DNA of 64,000 bases from Candidatus Saccharimonadota bacterium (GTDB lineage: Bacteria > Patescibacteriota > Saccharimonadia > Saccharimonadales > Saccharimonadaceae), in assembly GCA_905372095.1 (NCBI GenBank), contig CAJPNK010000003.1:21576-85575 (forward strand), in the 5' to 3' direction. Of the stretch, positions 23,035-31,793 are shown piece after piece. The position numbers and the translations under genes are program-made. Each line of letters opens with the position of its first letter. Within the stretch, counting starts at the first letter, position 1. Below the pieces are notes generated by a model that had not been told where the DNA came from, made no database searches, and saw only the letters and a program-made list of their open reading frames with translations.

Positions 23035-23279
23035 GAGGCACTCTCTTCTAATTTGGTGACGCGCCGGTCAAGTAATTCTAGTTTGTGCCGAGTGGTTTTG
23101 TCGTTATCAACGACAGCTCGTTTGATAGTATTGACGTCAGCCTTGAGGTCGTCGAATTCCTCGCGAGTTGGCATATTACCAAGCTTGCGTTGATTATCTG
23201 ACACAATTTCTAGCACCGCGCTCATCTGCGAACGGATTTCTTCAAGAATGACGTTGGTGTAATTTTTGTCGTCGCCCAT
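23031..23279 (-). CDS. Small coiled-coil protein upstream of gltX
   Basis: 82 charged residues with long heptad patterns (LEEIRSQMSAVLEIVSDNQR, KLELLDRRVTKLEES). Extended -10 TGCTATAAT ends 6 nt before the ATG: leaderless, first gene of a two-gene operon. Its stop overlaps the gltX start. No enzymatic motif; possibly a small structural or regulatory protein. Confidence 0.65.
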   Translation of the reverse strand: MGDDKNYTNVILEEIRSQMSAVLEIVSDNQRKLGNMPTREEFDDLKADVNTIKRAVVDNDKTTRHKLELLDRRVTKLEESAS

Positions 23280-23385
23280 GGCCTAATTATAGCAAAAAGC
23301 ACCCGGCAGGTGCAAAAGTTAAGAGTTATCCCCATATCGCCAAAAACAAGGACTATCCTTATATTGTACCACAAATACGCATAAA

Positions 23386-24441
23386 TTACAAACTGGCGGC
23401 TATTTTTTGGATTTGTTCTGGTGCTAGCTCGGCGTTGCCATCGACAGTATAAAGAATGCCAGCGTTAACCCAAGCGGCATGAGTACCGTAGGAATAGATG
23501 GTTAGGCCATTGGCAGCGGTCGTGGTGTATTTGTCGCGGGATTTCGGCTTGATGTAATTTTCGAGCACGGCCGATGAATCCCATTCGGAGCGAGTTTGCG
23601 CTAAGGTGAAGTTCTCGTTGCTGCCGTTAGCGGCAAACTTCATGATTACGCTGCCTTGCTGGTAAGCAACTGGACCGTTGAGGCTATAGCCAGACGGCTG
23701 ATAATTCGGATAAGAAGCGTTAATGCCAGCCTGCGAGGCGGCTATACGGGTGCTCAAAGCGGGCATATTGATATACGTGAAGTAGGCGCCTAGCAGTAGG
23801 ACAGCTATAGCTGTGCTGCCGATACTAACTAAGCGGCGCCAAAGTGAAAAGTTTTTTGCCGGCTTGACTTCTTTGCGCTGTTGGCGCGTCAACATCTTGT
23901 CGGTAGCTTCCTGAATGGCTTGCTGCTTGATAACTTGCGATGGCAAGACGCTGCGCGTTTGCTGCTGCTTGATGATTGCTTGCCGCTGGCGAGCAGTCTG
24001 TTCAAGCTGATTGGCGGTAGGCGCTATGTCTGGGGTTTCTGGGGTGGCTGGACGCTTGACGGGCGGCTTGGTAGCAGCTTTAGTTTTAGCAAAATGCGCA
24101 ATATTAGACGATCGGCGGATATCTTGGACGCGGCGAGTTCTCTTGCTGCGGCGAATGATTTGCGGCGGCGTACTGCGCTCGGCCGCTAAGCGCTGCGAAC
24201 TGCGAGCGGCAGATTTTTCTTTAATACCCGCCGGGGTGGCGGCTCGCACTGGCGCTACTGAATCAATGGTGCGCGGTTGTTTCTTGATATATTTGCGCTG
24301 CAGGGTGTGGGATTTTTGGGTACCGCTATGAAAATTGCTAGCCGCGGCTGCTGGCGTGCGTGCCGATCGCTGGGCATCGAGAATATTGCCAGTTTCGGCG
24401 TCGTAGACATTACCCTTGATGGTTATGTTGTTGTTTGTCAT
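23386..24441 (-). CDS. Membrane protein with DUF4367-like extracytoplasmic domain
   Basis: 351 residues. The first 205 are basic, low-complexity and probably disordered, with Arg-, Thr- and Ala-rich patches (KRPATPETPDIAPTANQLEQ). A helix at about 210-232 crosses the membrane. The C-terminal 110 residues (YQPSGYSLNGPVAY, NENFTLAQTRSEWDSSAV, AAWVNAGILYTVDG, LAPEQIQKIAASL) resemble DUF4367/anti-sigma-type domains. A weak TAAGGG precedes the ATG. It is divergent from the PEGA protein. Confidence 0.65.
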   Translation of the reverse strand: MTNNNITIKGNVYDAETGNILDAQRSARTPAAAASNFHSGTQKSHTLQRKYIKKQPRTIDSVAPVRAATPAGIKEKSAARSSQRLAAERSTPPQIIRRSKRTRRVQDIRRSSNIAHFAKTKAATKPPVKRPATPETPDIAPTANQLEQTARQRQAIIKQQQTRSVLPSQVIKQQAIQEATDKMLTRQQRKEVKPAKNFSLWRRLVSIGSTAIAVLLLGAYFTYINMPALSTRIAASQAGINASYPNYQPSGYSLNGPVAYQQGSVIMKFAANGSNENFTLAQTRSEWDSSAVLENYIKPKSRDKYTTTAANGLTIYSYGTHAAWVNAGILYTVDGNAELAPEQIQKIAASL

Positions 24442-24535
24442 TTCCCTTACCTATGTTTGCGATACTACTCGTGCTTAACTATTATCATAGCCTAATTTGC
24501 TATTACACGCAATAGCAAGTGGTATAATACGTACT

Positions 24536-25987
24536 ATGAATCAGCAAAAAAATCGGCGCAAGCAGCGTATTAAATTAACCTTTACTTATGCTGTGATGAC
24601 CCTGGCAGTTCTAGCGTTGGCAGTGGTTTGTTTGATGCTAGTGCAAGGCTATCGTTTAGACTTTGATCGAGGCACGGTTAGACAAGGCGGCATGATGCAG
24701 TTTGACTCGCGGCCTGATGGCGCAACGATTCAGATAGATGCCGCCACCCTTGCTAACCGGACGGCGACGCGTATTGTAGCGACTGCCGGGCAGCACACGG
24801 TGACGGTATCAAAAGACGGCTTTGTGCCCTGGCAAAAACAAGTTAACGTCAAGGCTGGTTCAATTCTTTGGTTAAATTACGTCAAGCTAGTGCCGACGAG
24901 TATTGAGGCTAAAGATGCGATGGAACTCGCTAGCCTCGACAGCGCAGCGGCAGCGCCTGATAAGTCGCGCTTTGCGGTCATCCAAAACAAGCAGCAGCCA
25001 GCGGTTGATTTTCTCAAAGTTGATAACGACCGGATCGAACATAAGCAGCGTGTTCTACCTGCTGATAGTTACACGGCCGACAGCGCTAATCACAGTTTTG
25101 CAATTGAATCGTGGAGCAAGGATAGTAAACGAGTGTTAATCAGCCATTCTTTTGATGATTCAAAAGAATATCTTATCGTTGACCTCGATGGCAAGGCGCA
25201 AAACATCACCCGCGATATCGGCGTGCAAATCAGCAAATTAGCTTTCGATAAAAGCGACTCGCAGAATGTGTATGTGTTAACGGCCGATAGCGATGTTCGC
25301 CGGATTAGACTGTCGGATAAAACGTTGTCGGGTCCGCTAATTAGCGATGCTAGTGATTTTTATGTTTCTAGAAACGGTTGGATTAGCTATACTACCAAGC
25401 CGAATAATAGCGGCGAGCGGACGATTGGCTATTTGTCGAAAGGCGCATCAAAGCCGCGGGCCTTGCAAACTTTCAAGGATATGTCCGGGCGCAGTCTTAA
25501 TCTAGCGATTGAGGAGTATTATTATGATAATTTTGCGCTCATTACTCACGGTAAAACGGTGGCTGTCAAGAAGGTGAAATTGCCAGCAAGCGATTCAACA
25601 GACGAACTGCAGCAAGAGTTGCTAGCGACGCTGCCGTTAGCCACTGACGTTTCGCATGCAGGCTTCTCGCCCAACGAGCATCTGTATGTTTATGCGCAGG
25701 CTGGGGCTAGCTTGGTGACTTATAATTTAGAGCTGCGGTCGATTGCTAACGTCTCGATGAAGACTACCGCTACGAGTGAAATCGCTTGGCTGGATAATTC
25801 GCATATTATGCGGGTGTCTGGCGGCACTTTTGAGTTCGGCGATTATGACGGTACTAATATGCACACCATGGCGACCGATGCAGTTGGCTCGGCAGCAATG
25901 CAATCGTCGAATAACCGTTTTCTGTATTATTTCCGCAAACACGCTTCGGGCAAAATTACTGCTTCTTATATTAAGATGTACGATTAA
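24536..25987 (+). CDS. Membrane-anchored PEGA-domain / beta-propeller-like surface protein
   Basis: 483 residues: a short basic start, one membrane helix (about 18-40), then a PEGA domain (SRPDGATIQIDAA ... TAGQHTVTVSKDGFVPWQK, about 55-115). A long region follows of repeated short strands with D/N-rich turns, suggesting a propeller (SKDSKRVLISHSFDDSKEYL, FSPNEHLYVYAQ). The ATG at 24536 is fixed by extended -10 TGGTATAAT ending 7 nt upstream; an earlier frame from 24497 overlaps the promoter. Probably a cell-surface binding or scaffold protein. Confidence 0.75.
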   Translation: MNQQKNRRKQRIKLTFTYAVMTLAVLALAVVCLMLVQGYRLDFDRGTVRQGGMMQFDSRPDGATIQIDAATLANRTATRIVATAGQHTVTVSKDGFVPWQKQVNVKAGSILWLNYVKLVPTSIEAKDAMELASLDSAAAAPDKSRFAVIQNKQQPAVDFLKVDNDRIEHKQRVLPADSYTADSANHSFAIESWSKDSKRVLISHSFDDSKEYLIVDLDGKAQNITRDIGVQISKLAFDKSDSQNVYVLTADSDVRRIRLSDKTLSGPLISDASDFYVSRNGWISYTTKPNNSGERTIGYLSKGASKPRALQTFKDMSGRSLNLAIEEYYYDNFALITHGKTVAVKKVKLPASDSTDELQQELLATLPLATDVSHAGFSPNEHLYVYAQAGASLVTYNLELRSIANVSMKTTATSEIAWLDNSHIMRVSGGTFEFGDYDGTNMHTMATDAVGSAAMQSSNNRFLYYFRKHASGKITASYIKMYD

Positions 25988-25997
25988 GCTAAGTTCG

Positions 25998-27332
25998 TTA
26001 ATTACCGATGCCAAATATTCGTTGCAAGAATGTCGGCGAGTTGGCTGGCATTTTCTTGGTCGAGGTGGCGGTATTGCTGTTTTGCTCGGCGGTTTTGGCT
26101 TCGTTCGGATTCGGGCTGATTTGCTCGCCAAAAACTAGCAAGCGGTTCTGCGCTGTGCCCAGCGGCGTACAAGTGACTAGCGTGATGTACGGCTTATCGT
26201 TGCCGATTTGCAGCGACGCGACGTCGGTTGGCTTAACCACCTTGGTACCGGTAATTTTGTAAGTATAGCGCGTACCGTTGTAGTTGGCGTAAACTACATC
26301 GCCGGCGGCCATCTTCTCTAGCCGAGCAAAAATAAATTTATAATCGCCGCTGTCAGTCCAGTCGTTAGAAGAATGGCCAGAAACGACGAAATTGCCTTTT
26401 TCGCCAGGCTTAGCGTTGGCGCCTTGGATATTGAACCAAACGATGCCTTTGTCCATGGCCTTATTGAGCGAGTTGGTGTCGGCGGCATTAGCATCCCAAA
26501 CAATTGGCACATCGACGGCAATCTTCGGGATAAGCAGCCGCGACTCGTTGGTGGCGACTTTGGTGGTATTCGGCGAGACGATAATTGATTCGGGGTCAGC
26601 GGCGCCTGGCGAGACATACGCTTCGACGTAGGCGAACAAAACGCGATTATACTGCAAAAATAGAAAAACAATCATCACCGTGCAAGCTGCCATGATTGGC
26701 ATAAAATGGCGGCTGCCGCGGACCTTCTTGGCTTTGTCGTTGATTTTGCGGCGAATGGAACTGCGCAAGTCGTTGACGGCTTCCTCTTGCGATACGGTGC
26801 CGTTGTTTGGCGTCGAGTTTTGGTTTTTTTGCGCTTGCTGAGCGGCTTGCTTTTTGAGCGACTTGCGAGTGGCGTCAATCTGCGAGACATAGTAGCGCTC
26901 GTAATACTGCTGATAATATGTTTGCCAGGCGGTGTGGTATTTTTGCCAAGAAGCATCATGTGCAGCAGGCGTGGAGCTCTGGTTCATGGTACGAGTATAC
27001 GGGTTTTTGTCTGGGTCGACGGCGCCAGGGCCAGCCGTAACACTGTTAGACTGTGCGCTATCAGCGACGGTGCCAGATGGCTGCGGATAGGCGTTTGTTT
27101 GCGGCGAGTGCGAGTTCTTTTGGAGCTCCTCGGCCTGTTTAGGCTTTTTTGCGTTAGAATTTGGCTGCTGGCCAGCTGCAGCAGTGGCATGCGGATCGTT
27201 TTGAATAATCGAACTGATCTGTTGGCGGACAATATCAGCCGCTGCCGACCGGTGCTGGTCGGTTAGTGCGCTGTGATGAGGCGCTCCGTCTCTGGGCGGA
27301 ACGGTTAGTGATGAACGATCGTCTGGCTTCAT
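25998..27332 (-). CDS. Sortase with long Gln/Pro-rich cytosolic N-terminus
   Basis: 444 residues. The first 200 are low-complexity (many Q, N, S, P). A helix at about 208-226 anchors the protein. The catalytic domain shows His in VVSGHSSND, Cys in TLVTCTPLG and Arg in AQNRLLVFG. Sortases cleave LPXTG signals and attach the protein to the envelope; the LPKTG protein next door (27663) is an obvious substrate. The disordered N-terminus is unusually long. It converges with the PEGA gene, with only a 10-nt gap. Confidence 0.88.
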   Translation of the reverse strand: MKPDDRSSLTVPPRDGAPHHSALTDQHRSAAADIVRQQISSIIQNDPHATAAAGQQPNSNAKKPKQAEELQKNSHSPQTNAYPQPSGTVADSAQSNSVTAGPGAVDPDKNPYTRTMNQSSTPAAHDASWQKYHTAWQTYYQQYYERYYVSQIDATRKSLKKQAAQQAQKNQNSTPNNGTVSQEEAVNDLRSSIRRKINDKAKKVRGSRHFMPIMAACTVMIVFLFLQYNRVLFAYVEAYVSPGAADPESIIVSPNTTKVATNESRLLIPKIAVDVPIVWDANAADTNSLNKAMDKGIVWFNIQGANAKPGEKGNFVVSGHSSNDWTDSGDYKFIFARLEKMAAGDVVYANYNGTRYTYKITGTKVVKPTDVASLQIGNDKPYITLVTCTPLGTAQNRLLVFGEQISPNPNEAKTAEQNSNTATSTKKMPANSPTFLQRIFGIGN

Positions 27333-27367
27333 ACTTTCTATGCTAATTATAGCGTAATTAGCGGTTA

Positions 27368-27396
27368 TTTACTAGTTAGCGCTGGTCTGTTACAAT
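27368..27396 (+). promoter_or_regulatory. Promoter of tRNA-Leu
   Basis: TTTACT (27368-27373), 17 nt, TACAAT (27391-27396), with the mature tRNA starting 17 nt later. Confidence 0.65.
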
Positions 27397-27413
27397 GAAA
27401 ATGTACCTTTTCT

Positions 27414-27500
27414 GCCGCGGTGATGGAATTGGTAGACATGAGAGACTCAAAATCTCTTGAGCATTAGCTCGTGCCGGTTCAAGTCCGGCCCGCGGTACCA
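27414..27500 (+). tRNA. tRNA-Leu(CAA)
   Basis: Acceptor GCCGCGG/CCGCGGT with CCA encoded. The anticodon stem AGAGA/TCTCT has loop CTCAAAA (anticodon CAA). A long variable arm (class II) and T-arm GGTTCAAGTCC are present. Confidence 0.95.
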
Positions 27501-27592
27501 TAGATGGACGTGTGTGGGCGTCCTTTTTTAATGTCTCTACTATAGCGTAGATGGCGGTTATAAAGCATAAGTAACAATATTATGCAAAAGTG

Positions 27593-27621
27593 TTGACATA
27601 ATTAAAAGTTTATGCTACAAT
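27593..27621 (+). promoter_or_regulatory. Consensus promoter of the LPXTG protein gene
   Basis: TTGACA (27593-27598), 17 nt, extended -10 TGCTACAAT (hexamer 27616-27621). A leader of about 35 nt ends in AGGGAGGAAATCA before the ATG, so this gene is not leaderless and is probably strongly expressed. Confidence 0.8.
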
Positions 27622-27662
27622 GGCATCATAAGCGTGGAATAATGCACGCAGGGAGGAAATCA

Positions 27663-28835
27663 ATGAAACTATCAATTAAGAATCTGGCGATTGTCGGCGC
27701 GGTTATAGCTGCTATCGCTGGTGGAATCTGGTTGGCCAAGCCATCAGAAGCATCTGTCTGTGACGGATGGATTAACGTGATTACTTGCGGTACGCCAAGT
27801 CATCAAGACCTTAAAAATGTTTACTACGGACGCAACGACATCAAAGCGCTGTATCAGTGGAACAACATAAATGATGCCATGATTGAAGGCAAAGGCATGA
27901 AGAACGGTACCGTTTACAAGGACGGCCGGATCGTTGTCGATGGCCAAGTTGTGGCAACTAACGCCAAGACCGTTCAGCGTAATACGCGCTACCCAGGCTC
28001 GTCATACGGCCGCGAGACGGTTGGCGGACATTCGTTCTACAAGTTTACGACTCAGAATAGCTTTGTCTACAATCAGTTTGACGCTTTCGTCTGGTTTGAT
28101 GAAAACGGCAAGTTTATCGCAGCTATTATCAAGGATTGCGGTAACCCAGTCTGGGGTGATGCAACCTGGAAACCGAAAGATATCCAAGTCTGTGATCTTA
28201 CCAGCAAGAAAATCATCACCATCAAAGAGAATGAGTTCAACAGCAGCAAACATTCCAAAGATATCAACGATTGTAAAGAAATCAAGGTCTGCGACCTGAC
28301 TAGCAAGCAAATCGTAACTATCAAGGAAAAAGAGTTCAACAGTAAGAAGCACTCGAAAGACATTAACGACTGTAAGGAAATCCAAGTCTGCGACCTTTCA
28401 ACCGATACTATCATTACTATCAAAGAGAAAGAATTTGACAGCAAGAAGCACTCTAAGAATTTCGCTGACTGTAATAAGGTAAAGGTTTGCGAACTCGAGA
28501 CTGGTAACATCATCACCATCAAAGAGACCGAGTTTGACAGCAAGAAGCATTCCAAGAATGAAGCAGACTGCGACAAGGTGAAAGTTTGCCGCATCGCTGA
28601 CAAGAAAATCGTCGAAGTTACCCGCAAAGAGTCAAGCGACAGTCAGTACACCACTGACATGAGCAAATGTGAAGAAACTCCAGCGACTCCACCGGAAACT
28701 CCAAAAACGCCAACCCCATCAAATCCAGTTGAATTGCCAAAGACTGGTGCCGGCGAAGTAGTCGCCTCGGTGGTCGGCCTCGGCGGTCTAACCGCAGCAG
28801 CCAGCGCTTACATTGCTAGCCGCAAACGCCTCTAG
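27663..28835 (+). CDS. LPXTG cell-surface protein with five 33-residue repeats
   Basis: 390 residues: a signal peptide or anchor (hydrophobic about 8-25), a compact domain (about 30-175) with Cys and aromatic residues, five 33-residue repeats (about 176-340), a Pro/Thr-rich spacer, then the sorting signal LPKTGAGE, a hydrophobic segment and RKRL. Each repeat has two Cys (VC... and ...DC or KC), likely disulfide-linked outside the cell. It has a near-consensus promoter and an ideal Shine-Dalgarno. With the nearby sortase it suggests a displayed, possibly host-contacting surface protein. Confidence 0.9.
   Translation: MKLSIKNLAIVGAVIAAIAGGIWLAKPSEASVCDGWINVITCGTPSHQDLKNVYYGRNDIKALYQWNNINDAMIEGKGMKNGTVYKDGRIVVDGQVVATNAKTVQRNTRYPGSSYGRETVGGHSFYKFTTQNSFVYNQFDAFVWFDENGKFIAAIIKDCGNPVWGDATWKPKDIQVCDLTSKKIITIKENEFNSSKHSKDINDCKEIKVCDLTSKQIVTIKEKEFNSKKHSKDINDCKEIQVCDLSTDTIITIKEKEFDSKKHSKNFADCNKVKVCELETGNIITIKETEFDSKKHSKNEADCDKVKVCRIADKKIVEVTRKESSDSQYTTDMSKCEETPATPPETPKTPTPSNPVELPKTGAGEVVASVVGLGGLTAAASAYIASRKRL
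28188..28682 (+). repeat. Five tandem 99-bp coding repeats
   Basis: In-frame units start with V-C-(D/E)-L and end with (D/N)-C or K-C and three residues. Copies 1 and 2 are nearly identical, 3 and 4 are diverged, and 5 is degenerate (VCRIADKKIVEVTRKESS). The gradient suggests expansion by recent duplication at the N-terminal side. Confidence 0.85.
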
Positions 28836-28856
28836 TTAATCCCCCCAGCTAGAAAC

Positions 28857-28894
28857 AATCCGCTCTGAGATATCAGGGCGGATTTGTTTTGTTG
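28857..28894 (+). terminator. Intrinsic terminator after the LPXTG gene
   Basis: Stem ATCCGC-CTGA / TCAG-GCGGAT with single-base interruptions, followed by TTGTTTTGTT. Confidence 0.75.
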
Positions 28895-28896
28895 GA

Positions 28897-29688
28897 TTAT
28901 TTAGATAGAAGACTAGCAGTGATGGCCTCAAGCGGCCGTGACGGATTCCAAATATAATAGACGCTAGCACGCGCCGCTACCGTACCGCGCCAGATGCGCA
29001 TCGGGTCGTTCCATGGCATGGTGGTGACCTCCCCGCTGTGAGCAGTAACGAGTGTGTCTTGGTGCAAGGTGGTAATGGTAATTGGGTATGTCACGGTGAA
29101 TTTGTGCAAAGCTTCGACTAACTGCAGCAACTGCATACTGAAAGTCAAAATTTTGGGATAATAAAGCGTGCGAAAAAGTTTTTGCAGCTGCGCGAAACTC
29201 AAAATTAACACGGTGTTTGGGCGTGCTGCTAGTGTAGCGGAGTCGTTGCGTACTAGATCTGCGGCGTCGCGGGTGACAACTGCTGGGCCTTGATAGTCGC
29301 GCAGCAGCTGGCTGTAGACAATCGCTGTTTGGCTGTTGCGCCCGGCGTCGCCTATTAGCAGTAAACCATCGCTCCACGTGCTAAGCGCACGTAGTTCACT
29401 AATAGACTCTTGAGCTAAACCGCCGCTAGGATTGCTAGGTGCGTAAGCAACGCCAGTCATGGTGCGCGGTAAGGTGTTTTTAAGGACATCTGGCAACAAG
29501 GCGCGAGCTTCCCCTACTCCGCTAGCGAGCGCTGTCGAGTAGGCTTCGGCGACACCAGCAAAGCCAAGTTTGTTGCCGCCAATGATGCCGAGTTTTCCTG
29601 CGCGCGAGCGCTGTTCGGGCTTATTCCATTCGATATCGGGAAAGAGCGGCTGCTCGGGTGTTTGGCGCTGCCAATATGCTAATTCCAT
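28897..29688 (-). CDS. NAD(P)HX dehydratase-like (YjeF C-terminal / ribokinase-fold) protein
   Basis: 263 residues. KLGIIGGNKLGFAGVAEAYS followed by GVGEARALLPD match the N-terminal part of ADP-dependent NAD(P)H-hydrate dehydratase, and LLIGDAGRNSQT the central nucleotide-side segment. The C-terminal GxGD region typical of active enzymes is not clear, so activity is uncertain. The start at 29688 is fixed by TTGGCA, 18 nt, TACAAT ending 6 nt before the ATG. The longer frame to 29799 would overlap the divergent gene. Confidence 0.6.
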   Translation of the reverse strand: MELAYWQRQTPEQPLFPDIEWNKPEQRSRAGKLGIIGGNKLGFAGVAEAYSTALASGVGEARALLPDVLKNTLPRTMTGVAYAPSNPSGGLAQESISELRALSTWSDGLLLIGDAGRNSQTAIVYSQLLRDYQGPAVVTRDAADLVRNDSATLAARPNTVLILSFAQLQKLFRTLYYPKILTFSMQLLQLVEALHKFTVTYPITITTLHQDTLVTAHSGEVTTMPWNDPMRIWRGTVAARASVYYIWNPSRPLEAITASLLSK

Positions 29689-29769
29689 GAATGTATTGTA
29701 GCGCGAAAAGTGCAGACGTGCCAACTCAAGCGCTTGCCGCAGCTGTCGGGCTAGCGTACAATTTAGGCT

Positions 29770-30495
29770 ATGGAAAAACACATTGCCGAGCATTATCAAG
29801 CTATATCGCAGCGCCTAGCGGCGGCCAAGTCGAAAGCTGATCTGGAAAAGCTAGCGCGCTATCACCGCACGCGCGTGCAAGAATTTCAGCACGAGCGGCT
29901 GGTGCATCTGCTGGTGACATTTTTCTTTGCGGGGCTGTTTTTGGCGGCGTTGGCGGCATTTTTGGCAACCGCAGCGATGGGGCTGGCGATGAACTGTTTG
30001 CTGGGATTGCTGGCGCTAATTTTGTTTGTGCTAGAATTGGCGTACATTCGGCATTATTACCAACTAGAGAATGGCGTGCAACGGCTGTATGAATTGACGG
30101 TGATGATTGATGATAAACACCAGGAAGAAGATATAATGCAAGGTGAATTTGTCATCATTGAATCTCCTTTCAAGGGAAACACGCCCGCGGAAGAAGCCGA
30201 AAACATAGCATACGCTAAAGAAGTGATGCGCGATTCGCTATATCGCGGGGAGGCGCCGTTTGCCAGTCACCTGCTCTACCCGCAAATGCTTGACGATGGT
30301 AATAAACACGAACGTCGTATGGGAATTGAAGCTGGATTGCTGATAGGACGATCAGCTGATAGAACGGTTGTTTATACAGATAGAGGCATCTCGCCAGGCA
30401 TGAAACAAGGTATTAAACGGGCTGAGGACAAGGGGCGTCCGGTTGAATATCGCTCGCTGTATGGCAGTGATTGTCGCCAAAATGATAAGAATTAG
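29770..30495 (+). CDS. Hypothetical protein with a membrane hairpin
   Basis: 241 residues. A charged N-terminal helix is followed by two membrane segments (about 45-95) and a cytosolic C-terminal domain (VIIESPFKGNTPAEEAENIA, REAPFASHLLYPQMLDD-like order, RAEDKGRPVEYRSLYG). The C-terminal part resembles a nucleotide or phage-type DUF4406-like fold only loosely. Promoter TTGCCG, 17 nt, TACAAT ends 7 nt before the ATG: leaderless. The 30 nt before its -10 also carry the divergent promoter. Confidence 0.55.
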   Translation: MEKHIAEHYQAISQRLAAAKSKADLEKLARYHRTRVQEFQHERLVHLLVTFFFAGLFLAALAAFLATAAMGLAMNCLLGLLALILFVLELAYIRHYYQLENGVQRLYELTVMIDDKHQEEDIMQGEFVIIESPFKGNTPAEEAENIAYAKEVMRDSLYRGEAPFASHLLYPQMLDDGNKHERRMGIEAGLLIGRSADRTVVYTDRGISPGMKQGIKRAEDKGRPVEYRSLYGSDCRQNDKN

Positions 30496-30514
30496 GCTAA
30501 GCGGACTATGGATA

Positions 30515-31324
30515 TCAGCGAGTTGAGGTGCTTATTTCAATGCTCACTGGGCAGTGGTCGCTACCCATTTGTTCGGGGTGGATTTGCGGATTTTTGACAC
30601 GCCCAGCGATTTCGCGCGATGCCAGCCAATAGTCGATCCGCCAGCCGACATTGCGCGCCCGGGCGTTGGCCCAGTGCGTCCACCAGGTATAGGCGTCAGT
30701 CTTCTCAGGGAAAGCCGCCCGGAAGGTATCAGTAAATCCAGCGTCCAGGTAATTCTGAAAACCTTCCCGCTCCTCGTCAGTGAAGCCATGCTTGCCGACA
30801 TTAGGCTTTGGATTTGCCAGGTCAATTTCTTGATGCGCCACGTTCATATCGCCGCAGTATAGCACTGGCTTGACTAGCTCCAATTCCTCCAGATACGCCA
30901 ACACCGCTGGATCCCACTGCTCATGGCGTAAATTCAGCCGGCTTAAATCCCCTTTCGAATTTGGTGTGTAGCAGGTCACCACCCAAAAATCGTCGAACTC
31001 GGCAGTGATGATGCGCCCCTCGTCCGCTGGGTTGCCGTATTGATCGCCGGTCAAATTGAACCGCTCGATGATAGCCGGCGGTAGCCCGTCGCGCCAGTGT
31101 AGCGGCCGGATTTTCGAGAAAATCGCTGTGCCGGAATAGCCTTTTTTGGCGGCTGAATAGAAATGCTCGTGGTACTCTGGCAGATCAATTTCTACCTGGT
31201 CGCGGGCGGCCTTGGTCTCTTGCAGGCATAAAATGTCCGGATCATACGTTTGCAGGAAACGGGCAAACTCGCCCTTGTTGATGACGGCGCGGATGCCATT
31301 GACGTTCCAGGAGAATAGCTTCAT
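30515..31324 (-). CDS. xthA: Exodeoxyribonuclease III (AP endonuclease)
   Basis: 269 residues, the normal length. Motifs in order: KLFSWNVNGIRAV (metal/Asn), LCLQETKA (catalytic Glu, about residue 37), YSGTAIFSK, YTPNSKGDLSRLNLRHEQWD, CGDMNVAHQEIDLANPK (Asp/Asn), DTFRAAFPE, RIDYWLAS, and SDHCPVSIEI with the catalytic His. It cuts DNA at abasic sites in base-excision repair. TATAAT ends 6 nt before the ATG: leaderless. Confidence 0.95.
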   Translation of the reverse strand: MKLFSWNVNGIRAVINKGEFARFLQTYDPDILCLQETKAARDQVEIDLPEYHEHFYSAAKKGYSGTAIFSKIRPLHWRDGLPPAIIERFNLTGDQYGNPADEGRIITAEFDDFWVVTCYTPNSKGDLSRLNLRHEQWDPAVLAYLEELELVKPVLYCGDMNVAHQEIDLANPKPNVGKHGFTDEEREGFQNYLDAGFTDTFRAAFPEKTDAYTWWTHWANARARNVGWRIDYWLASREIAGRVKNPQIHPEQMGSDHCPVSIEISTSTR

Positions 31325-31358
31325 ATAGCTATTATAACGTAAAATTGTCGCTGTGCTA

Positions 31359-31516
31359 TTGACAAAACTGCCTGGTTTTGGGTATATGTCTAAGTAGGGC
31401 TTGATAGGCCCTCGCTCTCGTCAAAAACATCTCGGGGCGGACTGTGGTGCTATGTGTGCAGCTCATGGCGCAATTGTCTGCTCCGGGATGCGCATGCCGG
31501 GCAGAGGAAGAGAGAG
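31359..31516 (+). promoter_or_regulatory. Promoter and structured leader of small-ORF cassette 4
   Basis: TTGACA (31359-31364), 18 nt, TATATG. The leader of about 120 nt holds two hairpins, AGGGC-TTGATAG-GCCCT and TGC-T-CCGG...CCGG-GCA around GATGCGCATG. AGGA lies before the ATG at 31517. The design (strong promoter, folded leader, Shine-Dalgarno) is that of the cassette at 9192. Confidence 0.5.
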
Positions 31517-31669
31517 ATGTTCGTTGAGCTTCTCAGGGCCGTGGACACAGTCCTCCTAGTTGCCCTCTTTGCTCCTCTTATGGCCTGCACTGCTATTATT
31601 GTCATAATGGTGTGCCTTGCCGCACTATTCAGTATCATCGACCTGGTGAGGCATCGTGGCGGAGACTGA
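31517..31669 (+). CDS. 50-residue membrane peptide (cassette 4)
   Basis: A single hydrophobic stretch of about 34 residues (VLLVALFAPLMACTAIIVIM and onwards) is flanked by MFVELLRAVD and by a basic end VRHRGGD. A small inner-membrane protein, or a toxin- or holin-like peptide, is possible; nothing specific can be read. Codon use is less extreme than in the other cassettes and the ATGTCTATAAACTG element is absent. A perfect 16-bp inverted repeat follows 11 nt after the stop. Confidence 0.5.
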   Translation: MFVELLRAVDTVLLVALFAPLMACTAIIVIMVCLAALFSIIDLVRHRGGD

Positions 31670-31680
31670 CGAGAGTGTTC

Positions 31681-31723
31681 GCGGTGCTAGCAGCGAAATG
31701 TCTCGTCTCGCTGCTAGCACCGC
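31681..31723 (+). terminator. Perfect 16-bp inverted repeat after cassette 4
   Basis: GCGGTGCTAGCAGCGA and its exact complement flank an 11-nt loop, followed by TCACTCATTTTG. It probably terminates the membrane-peptide transcript. The stem is unusually long and perfect for this genome. Confidence 0.65.
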
Positions 31724-31793
31724 TCACTCATTTTGTGAAGCGTTAACTCTGGAAAGATGCAGCCAGTCGGCGGATGTGCTAATATTTATAGGT

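Noticed and set aside
24011..24331. Long plus-strand ORF opposite the DUF4367-like gene
   Set aside because: Low-complexity complement of an Arg/Thr/Ala-rich coding region, with no promoter or ribosome site.
28188..28682. Possible CRISPR-like repeat array
   Set aside because: The 99-bp units are in-frame coding repeats without spacers. No CRISPR array or cas gene was seen anywhere in the window.
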